Of a stretch of DNA of 64,000 bases, positions 11,301-21,552 are shown piece by piece (position 1 is the stretch's first letter; each line of letters starts with the position of its first letter). Where the stretch lies: assembly GCA_034401795.1 (NCBI GenBank), contig CM067369.1, positions 188,750,742-188,814,741 on the forward strand, in the 5' to 3' direction. The notes beneath the pieces were generated by a model, which was not told where the DNA came from, searched no databases, and saw only the letters and a list, made by a program, of their open reading frames with translations. Both the position numbers and the translations under genes were made by a program. Source of the stretch: Chaetoderma sp. LZ-2023a (taxonomy: Eukaryota; Mollusca; Caudofoveata; Chaetodermatida; Chaetodermatidae).

Positions 11301-12008
11301 TCTGACATTTTTAAAAAATGTCGCGGATATTGTAATCGCCTCCGTCCACCTGTCACGCCATCTCCTCCAAAACTGTTGAGTGGAACTCAACCAAATTTGG
11401 TACATGTATGTGTGTTACCAGTGGTGTAACTTAATGACTGCCATCCTGCTCGGGGCAGTTAAAAATTATGGAGGGCAGTTCAATCTCATAAATGGACTGC
11501 CCTCATGGGCAGTTAGATTTTGAGTACACAAAATAAAGTAATATACATATATGCACTCGGCAATAAAAAATCCATAATTTCTTCTAAATTATAACAATAC
11601 TACAATGCTTTAACTCATCCTGAATGTCAGACATCATATATATATTATAATAGTTTGATGCGACGTCTGATTGATTGTTTTCATTGTTACTCTAAATTAA
11701 AATCTTAATTCGGTCAATCGCTGACATAACACCAGCCATAGGCATAGCGAACGTTTTGTTTTCGAAGAACATCTACATATACTGATGCGTATCTTTCCAT
11801 TGCTATTACAGTGACACGCTAAAAATGGGTAACATATATGTCACGTAGTCAGAGCCTAACCTCATCTGACTGTGTAATTCCTGTTCCTAATGTACACATG
11901 CTTCTGCTGTTGTTTTAACATGCATAGTCATGAATACTCATGCGAAGGGAGTAAAGATAAAATGAAAATATATAAATAAATTATTTTATCACAATATCTC
12001 TACAAGGT

Positions 12009-12058
12009 GGCATCTTGGTGTAGTGGCTAGCACTTGGTGTAGTGGCTAGCACTCGGGC
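12009..12058 (+). repeat. tRNA-like SINE head (A box), partly duplicated
   Basis: GGTGTAGTGGCTAGCAC resembles the A box region of a tRNA-derived SINE (TRGYNNARYNGG). The segment CTTGGTGTAGTGGCTAGCA is tandemly duplicated. No clear B box (GGTTCGAATCC) follows, so this is a relic at best. Confidence 0.4.
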
Positions 12059-12104
12059 ACGTCAGGGCTAAATAACCAGATAACCCTGTGGGGGGCACAC
12101 AGGG

Positions 12105-12862
12105 GTCAAAAGGTCAAATTACTTGTAACACGGCGGGGAGAGTTAAAAGGTAAAATTTTAACCTTAGTATGTGAGTTACCTATATCAATGTGGAGTACAG
12201 GAGCACATTTACATTTGGCCCCGCCACCAGTGGTGCGTGGGGGATGGGGGAACAAAACATCAACAAATTTATTGTAATGCAACTCCTCTGAAATCATTGG
12301 ATGGAATTTAACCAAATTTGGTATGTGAGTTACCCATATCAATGTGGAGTGGATGAGCACATTTACATTTGGCCCTGCCCCCTTTGGATGGGGATGGTGG
12401 TCAAAAGGTCAGGAAATTAATTGTAATGCAACTCCTCCAAAACTCTTTGACAGAATCCAACCAAATTTGGTATGTAAGTTACCTATATCAATGTGGAGTG
12501 CATGAGCACATTTAGATTTGGTCACACCCCCGAAGGGTGGGTGGGGGTGCAGTCCAAGTGTCAAGAAATTGATTGTAATGCAAGTCCTCAGAAAACATTG
12601 GACGGAATTCAACCAAATTTAGTATGTGTGTTAACCATAGCAATGTGGAGTGGATGAGCATATTTACTTTTGGCCCCACTACCGGTGGGATGGGAGGTGG
12701 GGTCAAAAGGTCATGAAATTGATTGTAATGCAACTCCTCTGACATTGATGGACGAAATTCAACCAAATTTGGTATGCGAGTTACACATATTATTGTGGAG
12801 TGCAAAGGACATTTACATTTACACCCCCATGGTGGGTTGTGGGGTGGGGTCAAAATTTCAAA
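12105..12862. repeat. ~150-bp minisatellite, five units
   Basis: TTGTAATGCAA(C/G)TCCTC occurs at 12272, 12421, 12573 and 12723, intervals of 149-152. Each unit contains CAACCAAATTTGGTATG, GTTACC(T/C)ATATCAATGTGGAGT and a G-rich block (GGTGGG...GGGGTC). Units are 80-90% alike by eye. A single related unit lies at 11355-11410. Confidence 0.85.
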
Positions 12863-12899
12863 GTGGTGGCCGTGGTGATTTGCGATGACGCGTCATCGA

Positions 12900-14200
12900 C
12901 CGATCAATCTAGTTGATTATTAAATACAGAACTTTATTAAAACCAAAGCTGTCCATATAGTAGTATAAGTAGATGCCCTATACACCTAAAATGATCCCAA
13001 ATTAATCATATTTCCATACAACAATGGAATTATTAAGAAAATTACAGCTTGAGCAGATACAATGTTTCATCAGTTGGAAGAATTTCTTTTTCTTGGGTCT
13101 GAAACCAATAATTAAAATATATGATTAATTATTTCATCCACAGGTATCAATGCGAGCGGGTCATGCTTAAGCTAACAATTTCCCAACAATGGCCTAAGCC
13201 GGAGTCCTGATCCTGATTTGTCATGGTGGCACGTCCAGAGAACATTCTTTCGCAGCAGATTTGTCAAGCAGGCTCGTGCGATTATTGCATTGAGTGATCG
13301 TGACCGATTATTAAACAAAAATCATGATTACTCGATTAATCAGCTTGGATACAAATTACCAAGACATAACAACAAAATAATATCAATGACGAAAATTGCA
13401 ATGGTGTTTAGAAAGGACCATTTGCAGGGAAAGAGAAGACTATTTTTGAAAATGTATCACTGGAATGCCTGGCTCGATTCGCGAGCCTGGCTTGATTTTC
13501 GAGCCAGGCAGTCCAGTAATACATTTTCAAAAATAGTCTTCTTTTGCCCTGCAAGTGGACATACATTCACTAAGTAAAATGTCATTTTTCATGACAGATC
13601 GCATTAAAAAGTAATTGAAAGTTAGGTTTTGAAATATTCTATGCAATAGAAAATATTCACGATTATTCAATCATATAAATTCAAGATTTAAAAGATAATC
13701 CAAATTAAAATTTACCTTTTGCTGGTCGCATGCATTAATAGTAAGAACAATCCCGATAGTAAATAACGCACTCCAATGTCAAATAGCGGATTATAGTTAG
13801 CGAGTCGAGCACACACTCTAATGACATGGTCGATATGCACGTGAATGGTATTTCATCAATAAAAAATAGTTACTTAATAAAATCGTGAAACTAAACTCTC
13901 GCCATTATAGCCATAATGTTGATTTCACTTTATATCAGGAAGCAGACTACCGGTAATTTATTTGACTTATTTTAACTGTTGATGGACAATGGAAGTGAAA
14001 AGGATGCAAAAACTATCACTAATTTTGTGGTATGCCGCCTCACCCTCAGATGATGGTACATGTATATGGTGATACCACAACATTTTTCTATGGTTCCGAT
14101 ACTGTCACGTAAATGTCAATACCGGCCAGCTCTACTGCAAAGTAAGATAATTGACAGGAAGCAAATTCTGGATGTCAGCAGGGCTGCCTACCCACTATAA
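12900..14200. other. Non-coding intron sequence
   Basis: AT-rich, no gene recognised. It contains one hairpin MITE (13415-13561). The plus-strand open frame across that MITE is accidental. Confidence 0.5.
13415..13561. repeat. Hairpin MITE family 1 with duplicated tip
   Basis: Arms GGACCATTTGCAGGG...AGAGAAGACTATTTTTGAAAA and TTTTCAAAAATAGTCTTCTTTTGCCCTGC are reverse complements. The tip has three GGCTCG/CGAGCC steps where other members have two, so the central palindrome has been extended. Confidence 0.8.
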
Positions 14201-14208
14201 ACTCAATT

Positions 14209-14560
14209 GCAGGAAATTTCAATTTCCCTTTCTCCGAGATCTAACAATACTCACCATTCTGTTACTTCTGATATACAGCTGGCCTTGACAGCTGGCTCTA
14301 GGACTATAGACTTAGAAAGCTTTACCGACTCCTTGGAACTGAGTACTCGGCTCCCAACTGCCGAGTACCCGTCTACCATAGAGCTCATATTGTTTGCATA
14401 GCCACCAAACAAGAGAAATCCATGGCTTCCCTCCGTGGGGCTGGGAGGCTGGGTCCGTAACAGAATGGTGAGTATTGTTAGATCCCGGAGAAAGGGAAAT
14501 TGAAATTTCCTGCATTCTCCTTCGATCAATACTCACCATTCTGTTACTTCTGATATACAC
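14209..14560. repeat. DIRS 3' inverted terminal repeat with foldback
   Basis: 14264-14400 is the reverse complement of part of the 5' terminal repeat unit (for example 20998-21120). It is bracketed by two 57-base arms, 14209-14265 and 14457-14513, that are reverse complements with one mismatch and a 191-base spacer. A third piece, 14515-14560, again matches the reverse complement of the 5' unit. This complementarity to the outer ends corresponds to the internal complementary region by which DIRS elements are thought to circularise. Confidence 0.75.
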
Positions 14561-15058
14561 CAGATTTGATCAGTAACCTGGTGGGAAGGGGCAAGCCATA
14601 AATGCTACTTTTGCCCCTTGGAGAAAGATTTAGACTTAAAACTTGACTAACGGAGACCTAAAAGGACCGTCATGTTAACGGAACCGAATCACATTCGCGT
14701 CACTGCCCCCCCCCACCTTTTTTCTCCTAAGAAAAGGGAGAGAACTCACGAATATGTATCTCGCCTGAAACACAAATATGCCAAGAGGGTTAACTGCTCC
14801 TTGCATATTCACATGTATTAGCCTGGGAATGAGCATGAATATATAAGATGAATGAACATGATATATAGACATAATACAAAAACTCTCACTACTGAATTAC
14901 CTTATGATAATTGGACTTCAGACGTACCGCCTCCAACCATTCACTGGTCCGGCCATCAGTGACACAATCTGGTTGTCATCCTCACGCTCGACCATGCCAG
15001 CTTCAGGTTCTTTTCTTACCAAAGTGAAAAAATGGGGAAGAGCAGTGTGGTCACTTAA

Positions 15059-16078
15059 CTATCGTCTCAAAACAGCTAAAGCGAGTGGATTGGCTGAGTC
15101 TGACACATTCCTCATATAGTAATCCGTAAATGAGGACTCACAGTGCCATTGTGCAACGGCCATGATGTCCTCTAACGGAACACCACTGTAAAGGGCGGTC
15201 GAGGCGGCTATTCCTCTAACATCGTGTGCTCTTGCGCCTTGCACCTGGTGCCCAGTCGCCATCTCATGAGTAGTCTGAATGCATTCGACTACCCAACGAG
15301 AGATAGTATCCATGGATGCGGCGCCAAAAGGCTTCTTATGGCAGATCCACAGATGCCCATCGTTCGACCGTAACGAGTCAGTCCGTTTCCTGTACTTAGT
15401 CAAAGCACGGACCGGGCACCAGACACTGGCATCACGATCAAACCTAGTTAACTTCGGTATTATGATCGGTTTGCCGGGATATCTCAAAGATTGATTCTTT
15501 GATATAAACTCTGCTCTTGGCAGAAGACGCAGACCCTCTCCGGAGACAATAAATCGGTCCCTCTCTGCCGAAAGCGCATGGATCTCACTGCGCCTTCTAG
15601 CTGAGGAAGCTGCCAATAGAAAGACCGCCTTTAGAGTCAAATACTTTAGACTAGCCGAACGCAACGGTTCGAAAGGGTGCTTGGCCAGTACATTAAGCAC
15701 TAAAGATAGACTCCAGGCTGGAATGACTACCGGTTGTCTCGGTCGGAGATTGCTCATTCCCATCACCATCACATTTAACTGGGCCACCTCTGGACTATCC
15801 CTGTTGGCTAGACAAGGGATAACTGATGCCAAAGCTGACTTGTATCCAGCAATTGTGACGGGAGCTAGTCCTGAAAAGAACAGCTCACAGAGAAAGTCTG
15901 CTATTTGCTGAATAGTGGATTGAAAGATATCAATGCCCTTTTCTTCACACCAGTCTGCAAATCTGTTAACCTTGTTGTTATATGACTTGAAGGTTGACCT
16001 CCTTCTCGCAGCCGCGATGAAATCAGCAGCTTGTCGAGAAAAGCCTTCCGACGTGGAACGTTGTTTGATAACATCCAC
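15059..16078 (-). CDS. DIRS tyrosine recombinase
   Basis: A 339-residue protein with all expected catalytic residues: Arg near 162 in the box SSARRRSEIHAL, the His-x-x-Arg motif AHDVRG (His285, Arg288), Trp311 in the second His position, and the nucleophile Tyr320/321 (FTDYYMR). An N-terminal SAM-like DNA-binding region (residues 10-130) comes first (YNNKVNRFADWCEEKG). It would insert the circular cDNA without making a target duplication. It overlaps the preceding frame by about 180 bases in another register, common in DIRS elements. The true N-terminus may continue the upstream frame (FKLTAWMLS) by frameshift. No internal stop. Confidence 0.93.
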   Translation of the reverse strand: MDVIKQRSTSEGFSRQAADFIAAARRRSTFKSYNNKVNRFADWCEEKGIDIFQSTIQQIADFLCELFFSGLAPVTIAGYKSALASVIPCLANRDSPEVAQLNVMVMGMSNLRPRQPVVIPAWSLSLVLNVLAKHPFEPLRSASLKYLTLKAVFLLAASSARRRSEIHALSAERDRFIVSGEGLRLLPRAEFISKNQSLRYPGKPIIIPKLTRFDRDASVWCPVRALTKYRKRTDSLRSNDGHLWICHKKPFGAASMDTISRWVVECIQTTHEMATGHQVQGARAHDVRGIAASTALYSGVPLEDIMAVAQWHCESSFTDYYMRNVSDSANPLALAVLRR

Positions 16079-16512
16079 GCAGTCAATTTGAACATTTCGG
16101 GATGCTCATGTAGGAAGCGTCCCTTGGCCTGGGAGATTATGTTCGGAATCTCGGGCAACAGCACTGGGTTTTCCACCAGCAGATCTAGCAGATCCGTGAA
16201 CCACGCCCTGCTTGGCCAATACGGCACTATTAGCAGGACCAGACACGGTTCCTCCCTGATCCTCACCAATACCTTCGGCAGAAGGATGGTGGGTGGGTAC
16301 GCGTAAGCGTGCATCCCTCTCCAGCTTATCGCCAGAGCATCTGTATCAACGGCATTTGGATCTGGAATCGGCGAGACATAAGTCATGATTTGAGCATTTT
16401 CCCTTGTGGCGAACAAGTCCACGTTGGGTTTGGCCCAATGCTCGAAGATCCTTCGTAGAACTGGAGGGTTGAGGGACCATTCTGTTGGCAGAATTCTCTG
16501 TCTGCGAGACAA
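15901..16512 (-). CDS. RNase H-recombinase linker of DIRS Pol, shifted frame
   Basis: Continues the Pol protein after a frame change at about 16522: upstream the frame reads HIPGRLNIQ and this frame reads ADALSRRQRILPTEW, the usual RNase H end of DIRS proteins. It goes on with NVDLFATRENAQ, DTDALAISW, HAYAYPP and VPYWPSRAWF, the conserved DIRS region between RNase H and recombinase, sometimes described as a DAM-methylase-like domain. One surplus base (or two missing) separates it from the RT frame. Confidence 0.8.
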   Translation of the reverse strand: MSRRQRILPTEWSLNPPVLRRIFEHWAKPNVDLFATRENAQIMTYVSPIPDPNAVDTDALAISWRGMHAYAYPPTILLPKVLVRIREEPCLVLLIVPYWPSRAWFTDLLDLLVENPVLLPEIPNIISQAKGRFLHEHPEMFKLTAWMLSNNVPRRKAFLDKLLISSRLREGGQPSSHITTRLTDLQTGVKKRALISFNPLFSK

Positions 16513-18934
16513 AGCATCCGCATTGAATGTTCAATCGGCCAGGAATGTGAGCTGCTCTCAAAACAACCGAGTAATTCCTGCACCATTGAATCAAGTGCCA
16601 CACTTTGATACAAAGTGTGGGTGACCTGGTCCCACCGTGGCGATTTATGTATGATACTACCGCCGAATTGTCCGACCGTATCAATATCACCTTGCCCCTG
16701 ATCATCGGAAGAAACTCTTCCAACGCCAGTTCCACTGCCATCATTTCCAACAGATTGATATGCAGCTGACTCTCCAGGAAAATTGTGCCCGAGACCTGGT
16801 GTTCTCCCAGGCAGGCCCCACACCCCTCCAGCGATGCATCCGTGTACACGAACAACTGGGGGTGGGGTAGGTGCAGCGAAACCCCTACTAGAAGATTCTG
16901 ACGCTGTTTCCACCATACAAGATGCGATATTGGCACCAGTTTTGACAGGGGTTCTGTTCTCTGTTTCCACAGAGACATCAGATACAACTGGATAGGTCTT
17001 CGCATTAGAGCAGCGTACAGGATCACTTGCTCCATGGAGACCATCATGCCCAGCATCTGAAGAAACCGCCTCGCCTGAATGTGGTTTCCCACTCGAAAAC
17101 TCTTGAGGATGGCTAACAGAGACACCACTCTGGGCTCTGACGGGTAAACCCTGCCCTCCTCGAGATCGAATCGCATCTCCAAATAAACGAAATCTTGAGT
17201 GGGTGTCAACTCGGATTTCTCCTTGTTGACTATCCAGCCTAGATCTGAAAGTAACTTCAGAGTCAGAGCAGTATCCACGTTCAACCTGGCTGCAGAGTCT
17301 GCTTTGAGCAGCCAGTCGTCTATGTAGGTGTGTAGCGCCACGTTCTCTTTTCTGAGAAACGCTGTCACCGCAAGGACCACTCTTGTGAAAACCCGCGGAG
17401 CTGTCGACAGGCCAAACGGGAGCACAGTAAACTCCCATACTTGATTCTGAAACGCAAATCTCAGAAACCTGTGCCAACTCCGGTTCATAGGAATGTGGAA
17501 ATAGGCATCTTTCAGATCGATCGACACACACCACATTCCCTTCCTCAATCCCGCCATTACCGACCTCGGTGTTTCCATCTGGAACCGAGGCGTATGGATA
17601 AACCGATTTAATGGCCTGAGATTGAGTATGGGTCTCCATCCCCCCGTGCTCTTGGGGACAAGGAACATATTTGAATAGAAGCCCGGAGTGCTCTGGTTCG
17701 CTGGTTTTATTGCTCCCTTCAGAAGCAAACCCGACACTTCGTTTTGAACGGCTTCTAACTTGTCTGGGTCCCGTGGTACGGGTGTCCAGACAGGTGCCAA
17801 AGACAGGTTCTGCGGCGGAAAGTCCCACCACTCCGGCATGTACCCCTGGGATAACCATCCCAGGACCAGACTGTCTGACGTCACATCTTGCCAGGCCTCG
17901 ACGAAACGCATGAGCCTTCCACCCACCATAGACGCCTCGACGTCTAACGGGGTTGTCCGGCTCACGGTCCGCTCCCTCCCTTTCTCAACGAGAGAGAGAG
18001 AACCATTTCCGTCCTGGCTCGGCGGGTACAACTGGCACCGCTGTTCCTGTCGCACAGGTGCAGTCCAGGCGGATATGAAGGTACGATCCGCTCCCTTCTT
18101 TCCGCCCTTAGAGGACTTACCCTTACCCTTCCCGCCTCTAGGGCGATCAGGAGCAACACTGGGGAGGGTAGGGGCCTCCACAACCTTCCTGGCTTTCTTA
18201 GCCGGCGGCGGCTGAGAAAACGCAGACGAAGCAGAAGTCGCAGTAGGCTTAGCTTTCGCCTTGCCTTTCTGCTTCTTCTGCTTCTTCGAAGGTTGGCCAG
18301 CTAGCGGTTTCCCTACAGCCCCTAGTGCGTGCGCTTGCCGCACTAGCTCCAGCTGTAGGTTTACTGCCAACCGATTCTGCGCAATGCTGGCAGTGTCCTC
18401 TAAGAAGGCCCGCGCCTGGCCACCGAAGATGCTAGGCCCTGTCAGGGGATTCCCAAGAAGACGCTCCCTGACTGCCGTAGCCGGGCGCATATGGTCAAGA
18501 ACCATTTGCCTCCTGGACTTTGTCACACGCGCTTGCACCCTTGCCAGTGCGTCCATAGACAGCACCAAGCCGTCATTGACGCACGAAAGCGCCACAGGTG
18601 GCACAGGGCAGCCTGCACCCGCTTCAGCCCACACCGACTGAAGAAGGCGATACGAATGGTTGACAGCACTCATAGCTGCCCGCACACCCTCATCGCATAG
18701 GGACAGGACTTCCTCGTGGTGTGCCTGGGACTTGTCCACAAGTGCCGGACCGGGGCCACCCGCTCCAGCACTCTGAACGCCCAGAACCCATCGGTCATCC
18801 TCGGTGACCGATGGTACCACACCATATCTGTCGTATTCCCCCCGTGGAATACGACACCTCGCCCGCACCTCCCTGGAGGCCGCAGGGAGCTGGCTCTTGG
18901 TCAGGAGCTGCTTGCTATAAATAGCATCCAGCAA
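16346..18934 (-). CDS. DIRS Gag tail, reverse transcriptase and RNase H, copy B
   Basis: The frame is 862 residues to its stop, of which the last 60 or so are out-of-frame after about 16522. Residues 1-320 look Gag-like, with a Lys-rich stretch at 217-230. The RT covers about 390-640: SIDLKDAYFH (471-480) is motif A, LPFGLSTAP (505-513) motif B and YIDDW (537-541) motif C. RNase H has VYTDAS (696-701), Glu730, RSDNSAV (753-759) and HIPGRLN (796-802). The listed start is a TTG and not a genuine start; the frame is open upstream into the Gag overlap. A second long minus frame (16383-17858) is a shadow. Confidence 0.92.
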   Translation of the reverse strand: MLDAIYSKQLLTKSQLPAASREVRARCRIPRGEYDRYGVVPSVTEDDRWVLGVQSAGAGGPGPALVDKSQAHHEEVLSLCDEGVRAAMSAVNHSYRLLQSVWAEAGAGCPVPPVALSCVNDGLVLSMDALARVQARVTKSRRQMVLDHMRPATAVRERLLGNPLTGPSIFGGQARAFLEDTASIAQNRLAVNLQLELVRQAHALGAVGKPLAGQPSKKQKKQKGKAKAKPTATSASSAFSQPPPAKKARKVVEAPTLPSVAPDRPRGGKGKGKSSKGGKKGADRTFISAWTAPVRQEQRCQLYPPSQDGNGSLSLVEKGRERTVSRTTPLDVEASMVGGRLMRFVEAWQDVTSDSLVLGWLSQGYMPEWWDFPPQNLSLAPVWTPVPRDPDKLEAVQNEVSGLLLKGAIKPANQSTPGFYSNMFLVPKSTGGWRPILNLRPLNRFIHTPRFQMETPRSVMAGLRKGMWCVSIDLKDAYFHIPMNRSWHRFLRFAFQNQVWEFTVLPFGLSTAPRVFTRVVLAVTAFLRKENVALHTYIDDWLLKADSAARLNVDTALTLKLLSDLGWIVNKEKSELTPTQDFVYLEMRFDLEEGRVYPSEPRVVSLLAILKSFRVGNHIQARRFLQMLGMMVSMEQVILYAALMRRPIQLYLMSLWKQRTEPLSKLVPISHLVWWKQRQNLLVGVSLHLPHPQLFVYTDASLEGCGACLGEHQVSGTIFLESQLHINLLEMMAVELALEEFLPMIRGKVILIRSDNSAVVSYINRHGGTRSPTLCIKVWHLIQWCRNYSVVLRAAHIPGRLNIQCGCFVSQTENSANRMVPQPSSSTKDLRALGQTQRGLVRHKGKCSNHDLCLADSRSKCR

Positions 18935-18936
18935 CT

Positions 18937-19869
18937 CTATGAACCGTGGATCCAGTCCAACCGACTGGATCCGGGCAAGATCCCCGTCCGAATCGATACA
19001 ACCGACGGACGGGGCGCATCCTCCTCGGCCGTGGCCGAAACCACAGACGGGTCAACCCTGGCTAGCCAAGCCAGAGCCTCCGACCAGTCTACTTCCGAGG
19101 AGGACACACCCGTGAACACATCACCCGTTGACGCCTTCACGGGCCTGCCAGCCATGGCCTCCCGGCAAGGAGCCGCGGCTGACACGCCAGGCACTCCGGC
19201 ACCAAACGGTTCCGCCGCCACCCCATGGGGTAGGTCCATAGCAGACGCGGAACCGTGGCCAAACAGGGGCGCCAATGGCACCCCATGTCCGACTGCCGGA
19301 CCAGGCAAGATAGGTGAGTACCACGCCCGGCCCGGCACACCAGTCACTGTGTCGGCTGGCGTCAAACCAACCGTCACGGGACCGGTGCCTGGTACCAGAT
19401 TGGCCTCAAACACGGGCGGAGCCGCTGCCCTGGCTTTCGCCAAGCCTGGCAGATGGAGGATGGTTCCGTCCGGGACGGAATCGACCTCCATATTCTCCAC
19501 CCGTGGCATCACAGGCTGCAGTAACCTCTCCTCTTCGGCCTCCTCAGAGTCGTCACTAGACGAGGAAACCTGGCGGACGGCTCCCACAGCTGACGGACCG
19601 GCCACCGCTACTGGACCACCCGGAGGTGGCCGCAGAGAGACGGAGCCCGACGGGACCGCCAGGGGGCCGTACAAGACGGCTCCCTCGGTAACCAGTCCAG
19701 AACCCTGTCCAAGAACAGGGTCCGTACCAGGCGTGGAGAGAAACTGCCCCCCAACCTTCGGCAGCATTGATGACACCAGAAAACCCTGCATAGCCGGACC
19801 GAACCACGCCGGCGGTGCCATCTCCGCCACCTCCAGCTGGGGACGTGGAGCGCCCCACCCCCGCTCCAC
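18937..19869 (-). CDS. Gag-like ORF of DIRS-like element, copy B
   Basis: 310 residues, nearly identical to the copy at 2207-3139, differing at only a few positions. ATG start at 19869. The stop at 18937 lies 3 bases before the first possible start of the RT frame, but the RT frame is open through the overlap, so a +1/-1 shift near residues 285-300 would yield one Gag-Pol protein. No recognised domain. Confidence 0.65.
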   Translation of the reverse strand: MERGWGAPRPQLEVAEMAPPAWFGPAMQGFLVSSMLPKVGGQFLSTPGTDPVLGQGSGLVTEGAVLYGPLAVPSGSVSLRPPPGGPVAVAGPSAVGAVRQVSSSSDDSEEAEEERLLQPVMPRVENMEVDSVPDGTILHLPGLAKARAAAPPVFEANLVPGTGPVTVGLTPADTVTGVPGRAWYSPILPGPAVGHGVPLAPLFGHGSASAMDLPHGVAAEPFGAGVPGVSAAAPCREAMAGRPVKASTGDVFTGVSSSEVDWSEALAWLARVDPSVVSATAEEDAPRPSVVSIRTGILPGSSRLDWIHGS

Positions 19870-20942
19870 GATTTACCTTCGCACCGCCTGACCCCGCGTC
19901 AGACCCAACCACATCCTTCTGGGCAAGGAACTTTAACATCATCTCCGCGGACCACACTGCACACACACTACACCTATCATCTAGGTTACAGGGCGTACAC
20001 CTAAAGCACACATGGTCCTTGAACAAGACCCTTACGATTTGTGGCACTCGTCACATGATGGCGGGGCTGGCTTGGCCTATAAATAAGCACAAACCTACAA
20101 TAAGCAAGCGGAACGACACACGGATGGAAGGCAGACAATTAATTTTCAAATAATTTGACCATAAATTAACTGCAACCCTCCCGCACCCCACCCCGCAACG
20201 TTACAGCAAAGATCGCATTGATTATGACGACAAGAACGAAGCGGGCATAAATACACCCATAATTGATCCTCCAGGATGTATAATGGAACCAGGAATCATA
20301 TCGCATAGCATTCGGGGTATATTTACCAATTAATATAAATTATACTCCTAACGAAAGCCAAAACGATATGTGAAGAAACAACAAAATGTAAACAAACTGC
20401 TGTAGCACCCGGTAAAACCGCAGACCACACATCTAATCAAGAATTTTGAAACCACCGATCATTGCAAACAGATCGTGACAACACGTAAACTTGAACATTC
20501 CAAAGTTTCCGGTACCATTTTTAGTACGCAGCACCCAGAACAAGATGCGCGAATTAATGGAAATTTTCTTCACATAAAGATCCGAGCACCACGGGTGTGA
20601 CGTCACCCGCTCGGATCCTACGGAGAACGACGTCAGCCGATATTCGTGTTAGAAATACCGTAGCAAACACCTATTTTCATATCTGCCGATCGCCTGTTGG
20701 GGTGTAAAGAAGGCGATCATCCGGCATATCTCGTTGTTAACACACGTCCCAGATTCTTTGGGGTCAGAAATTGGAACATGCGACACAACGAAATTTAGAG
20801 ACTTAAGTCTTAACTATGGATAATAAGGAATTATACAACCTGGGTATCATCGGCGGTATCCATTATTATCCAAATTATCCTTTGCAAGAGATCACTAGCT
20901 ATCACAATCACAGATTATAAAGACTTAGATTTATCCACAATA
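19870..20942 (-). promoter_or_regulatory. DIRS 5' leader with CRE palindrome, copy B
   Basis: Equivalent to 3140-4190 but carrying the 22-base insertion near 20007-20028. TGACGTCA lies at 20598-20605 between GATCCGAGC and GCTCGGATC arms. A promoter role is inferred from position only. Confidence 0.35.
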
Positions 20943-21552
20943 TTTGTCCACTGCGAAAAGCATGTATTGCACTTGTTGCTGTGCAAACAAGAATGAGCTC
21001 TATGGTAGACGGGTACTCGGCAGTTGGGAGCCGAGTACCCGGTTCCAAGGAGTCGGTAAAGCTTTCTAAGTCTATAGTCCTAGAGCCAGCTGTCAAGGCC
21101 AGCTGTATATCAGAAGTAACAGAATGGTGAGTATTGATCGAAGGAGAAGAGTAATTTCCAATGGGAAAACCGTGATTGTCAGTAATTTCAACATGTCTTT
21201 CAGTAATGGATTTTCAGTAATTTTGAGAGGCTTTCACCAATTCAATTCTTTGTCCACTGCGAAAAGCATGTATTGCACTTGTTGCTATGCAAACAAGAAT
21301 GAGCTCTATGGTAGACGGGTACTCGGCAGTTGGGAGCCGAGTACCCGGTTCCAAGGAGTCGGTAAAGCTTTCTAAGTCTATAGTCCTAGAGCCAGCTGTC
21401 AAGGCCAGCTGTATATCAGAAGTAACAGAATGGTGAGTATTGATCGAAAGAGAACAGTAATTTCCAATGGGAAAACCGTGATTGTCAGTAATTTCAACAT
21501 GTCTTTCAGTAATGGATTTTCAGTAATTTTGAGAGGCTTTCACCAATTCAAT
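20943..21552. repeat. Two 306-bp tandem units of DIRS 5' terminal repeat, copy B
   Basis: Same tandem pair as at 4191-4802, units starting at 20943 and 21249. The tandem doubling is present in both copies, so it predates the large duplication. The partner inverted repeat is at 14209-14560. Confidence 0.8.

Larger units (their letters stand above)
14207..21552 (-). mobile_element. DIRS-like tyrosine-recombinase retrotransposon, near full length
   Basis: Reading on the minus strand: terminal repeat (20943-21552), leader, Gag-like ORF, long Gag/RT/RNase H frame, RNase H-recombinase linker, tyrosine recombinase, then an inverted copy of the terminal repeat (14209-14560). RT plus tyrosine recombinase, no aspartic protease or DDE integrase, and inverted ends define the DIRS order. 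GC content is far above that of the surrounding intron. One clear frameshift (about 16522) breaks the RNase H end, so this copy is probably inactive unless the break is a sequencing error. The exact ends are uncertain by some tens of bases. Confidence 0.88.

Noticed and set aside
12105..12862. Regularly spaced repeats suggesting a CRISPR array
   Set aside because: Units are ~150 bp and diverged throughout, with no short identical repeat and unique spacers; a eukaryotic minisatellite.
13218..13577. 119-residue plus-strand frame
   Set aside because: Half of it is a hairpin MITE; no protein-like signal.
16383..17858. 491-residue minus-strand frame inside the RT gene
   Set aside because: It overlaps the RT frame in another register and contains no RT motif; composition-driven shadow.
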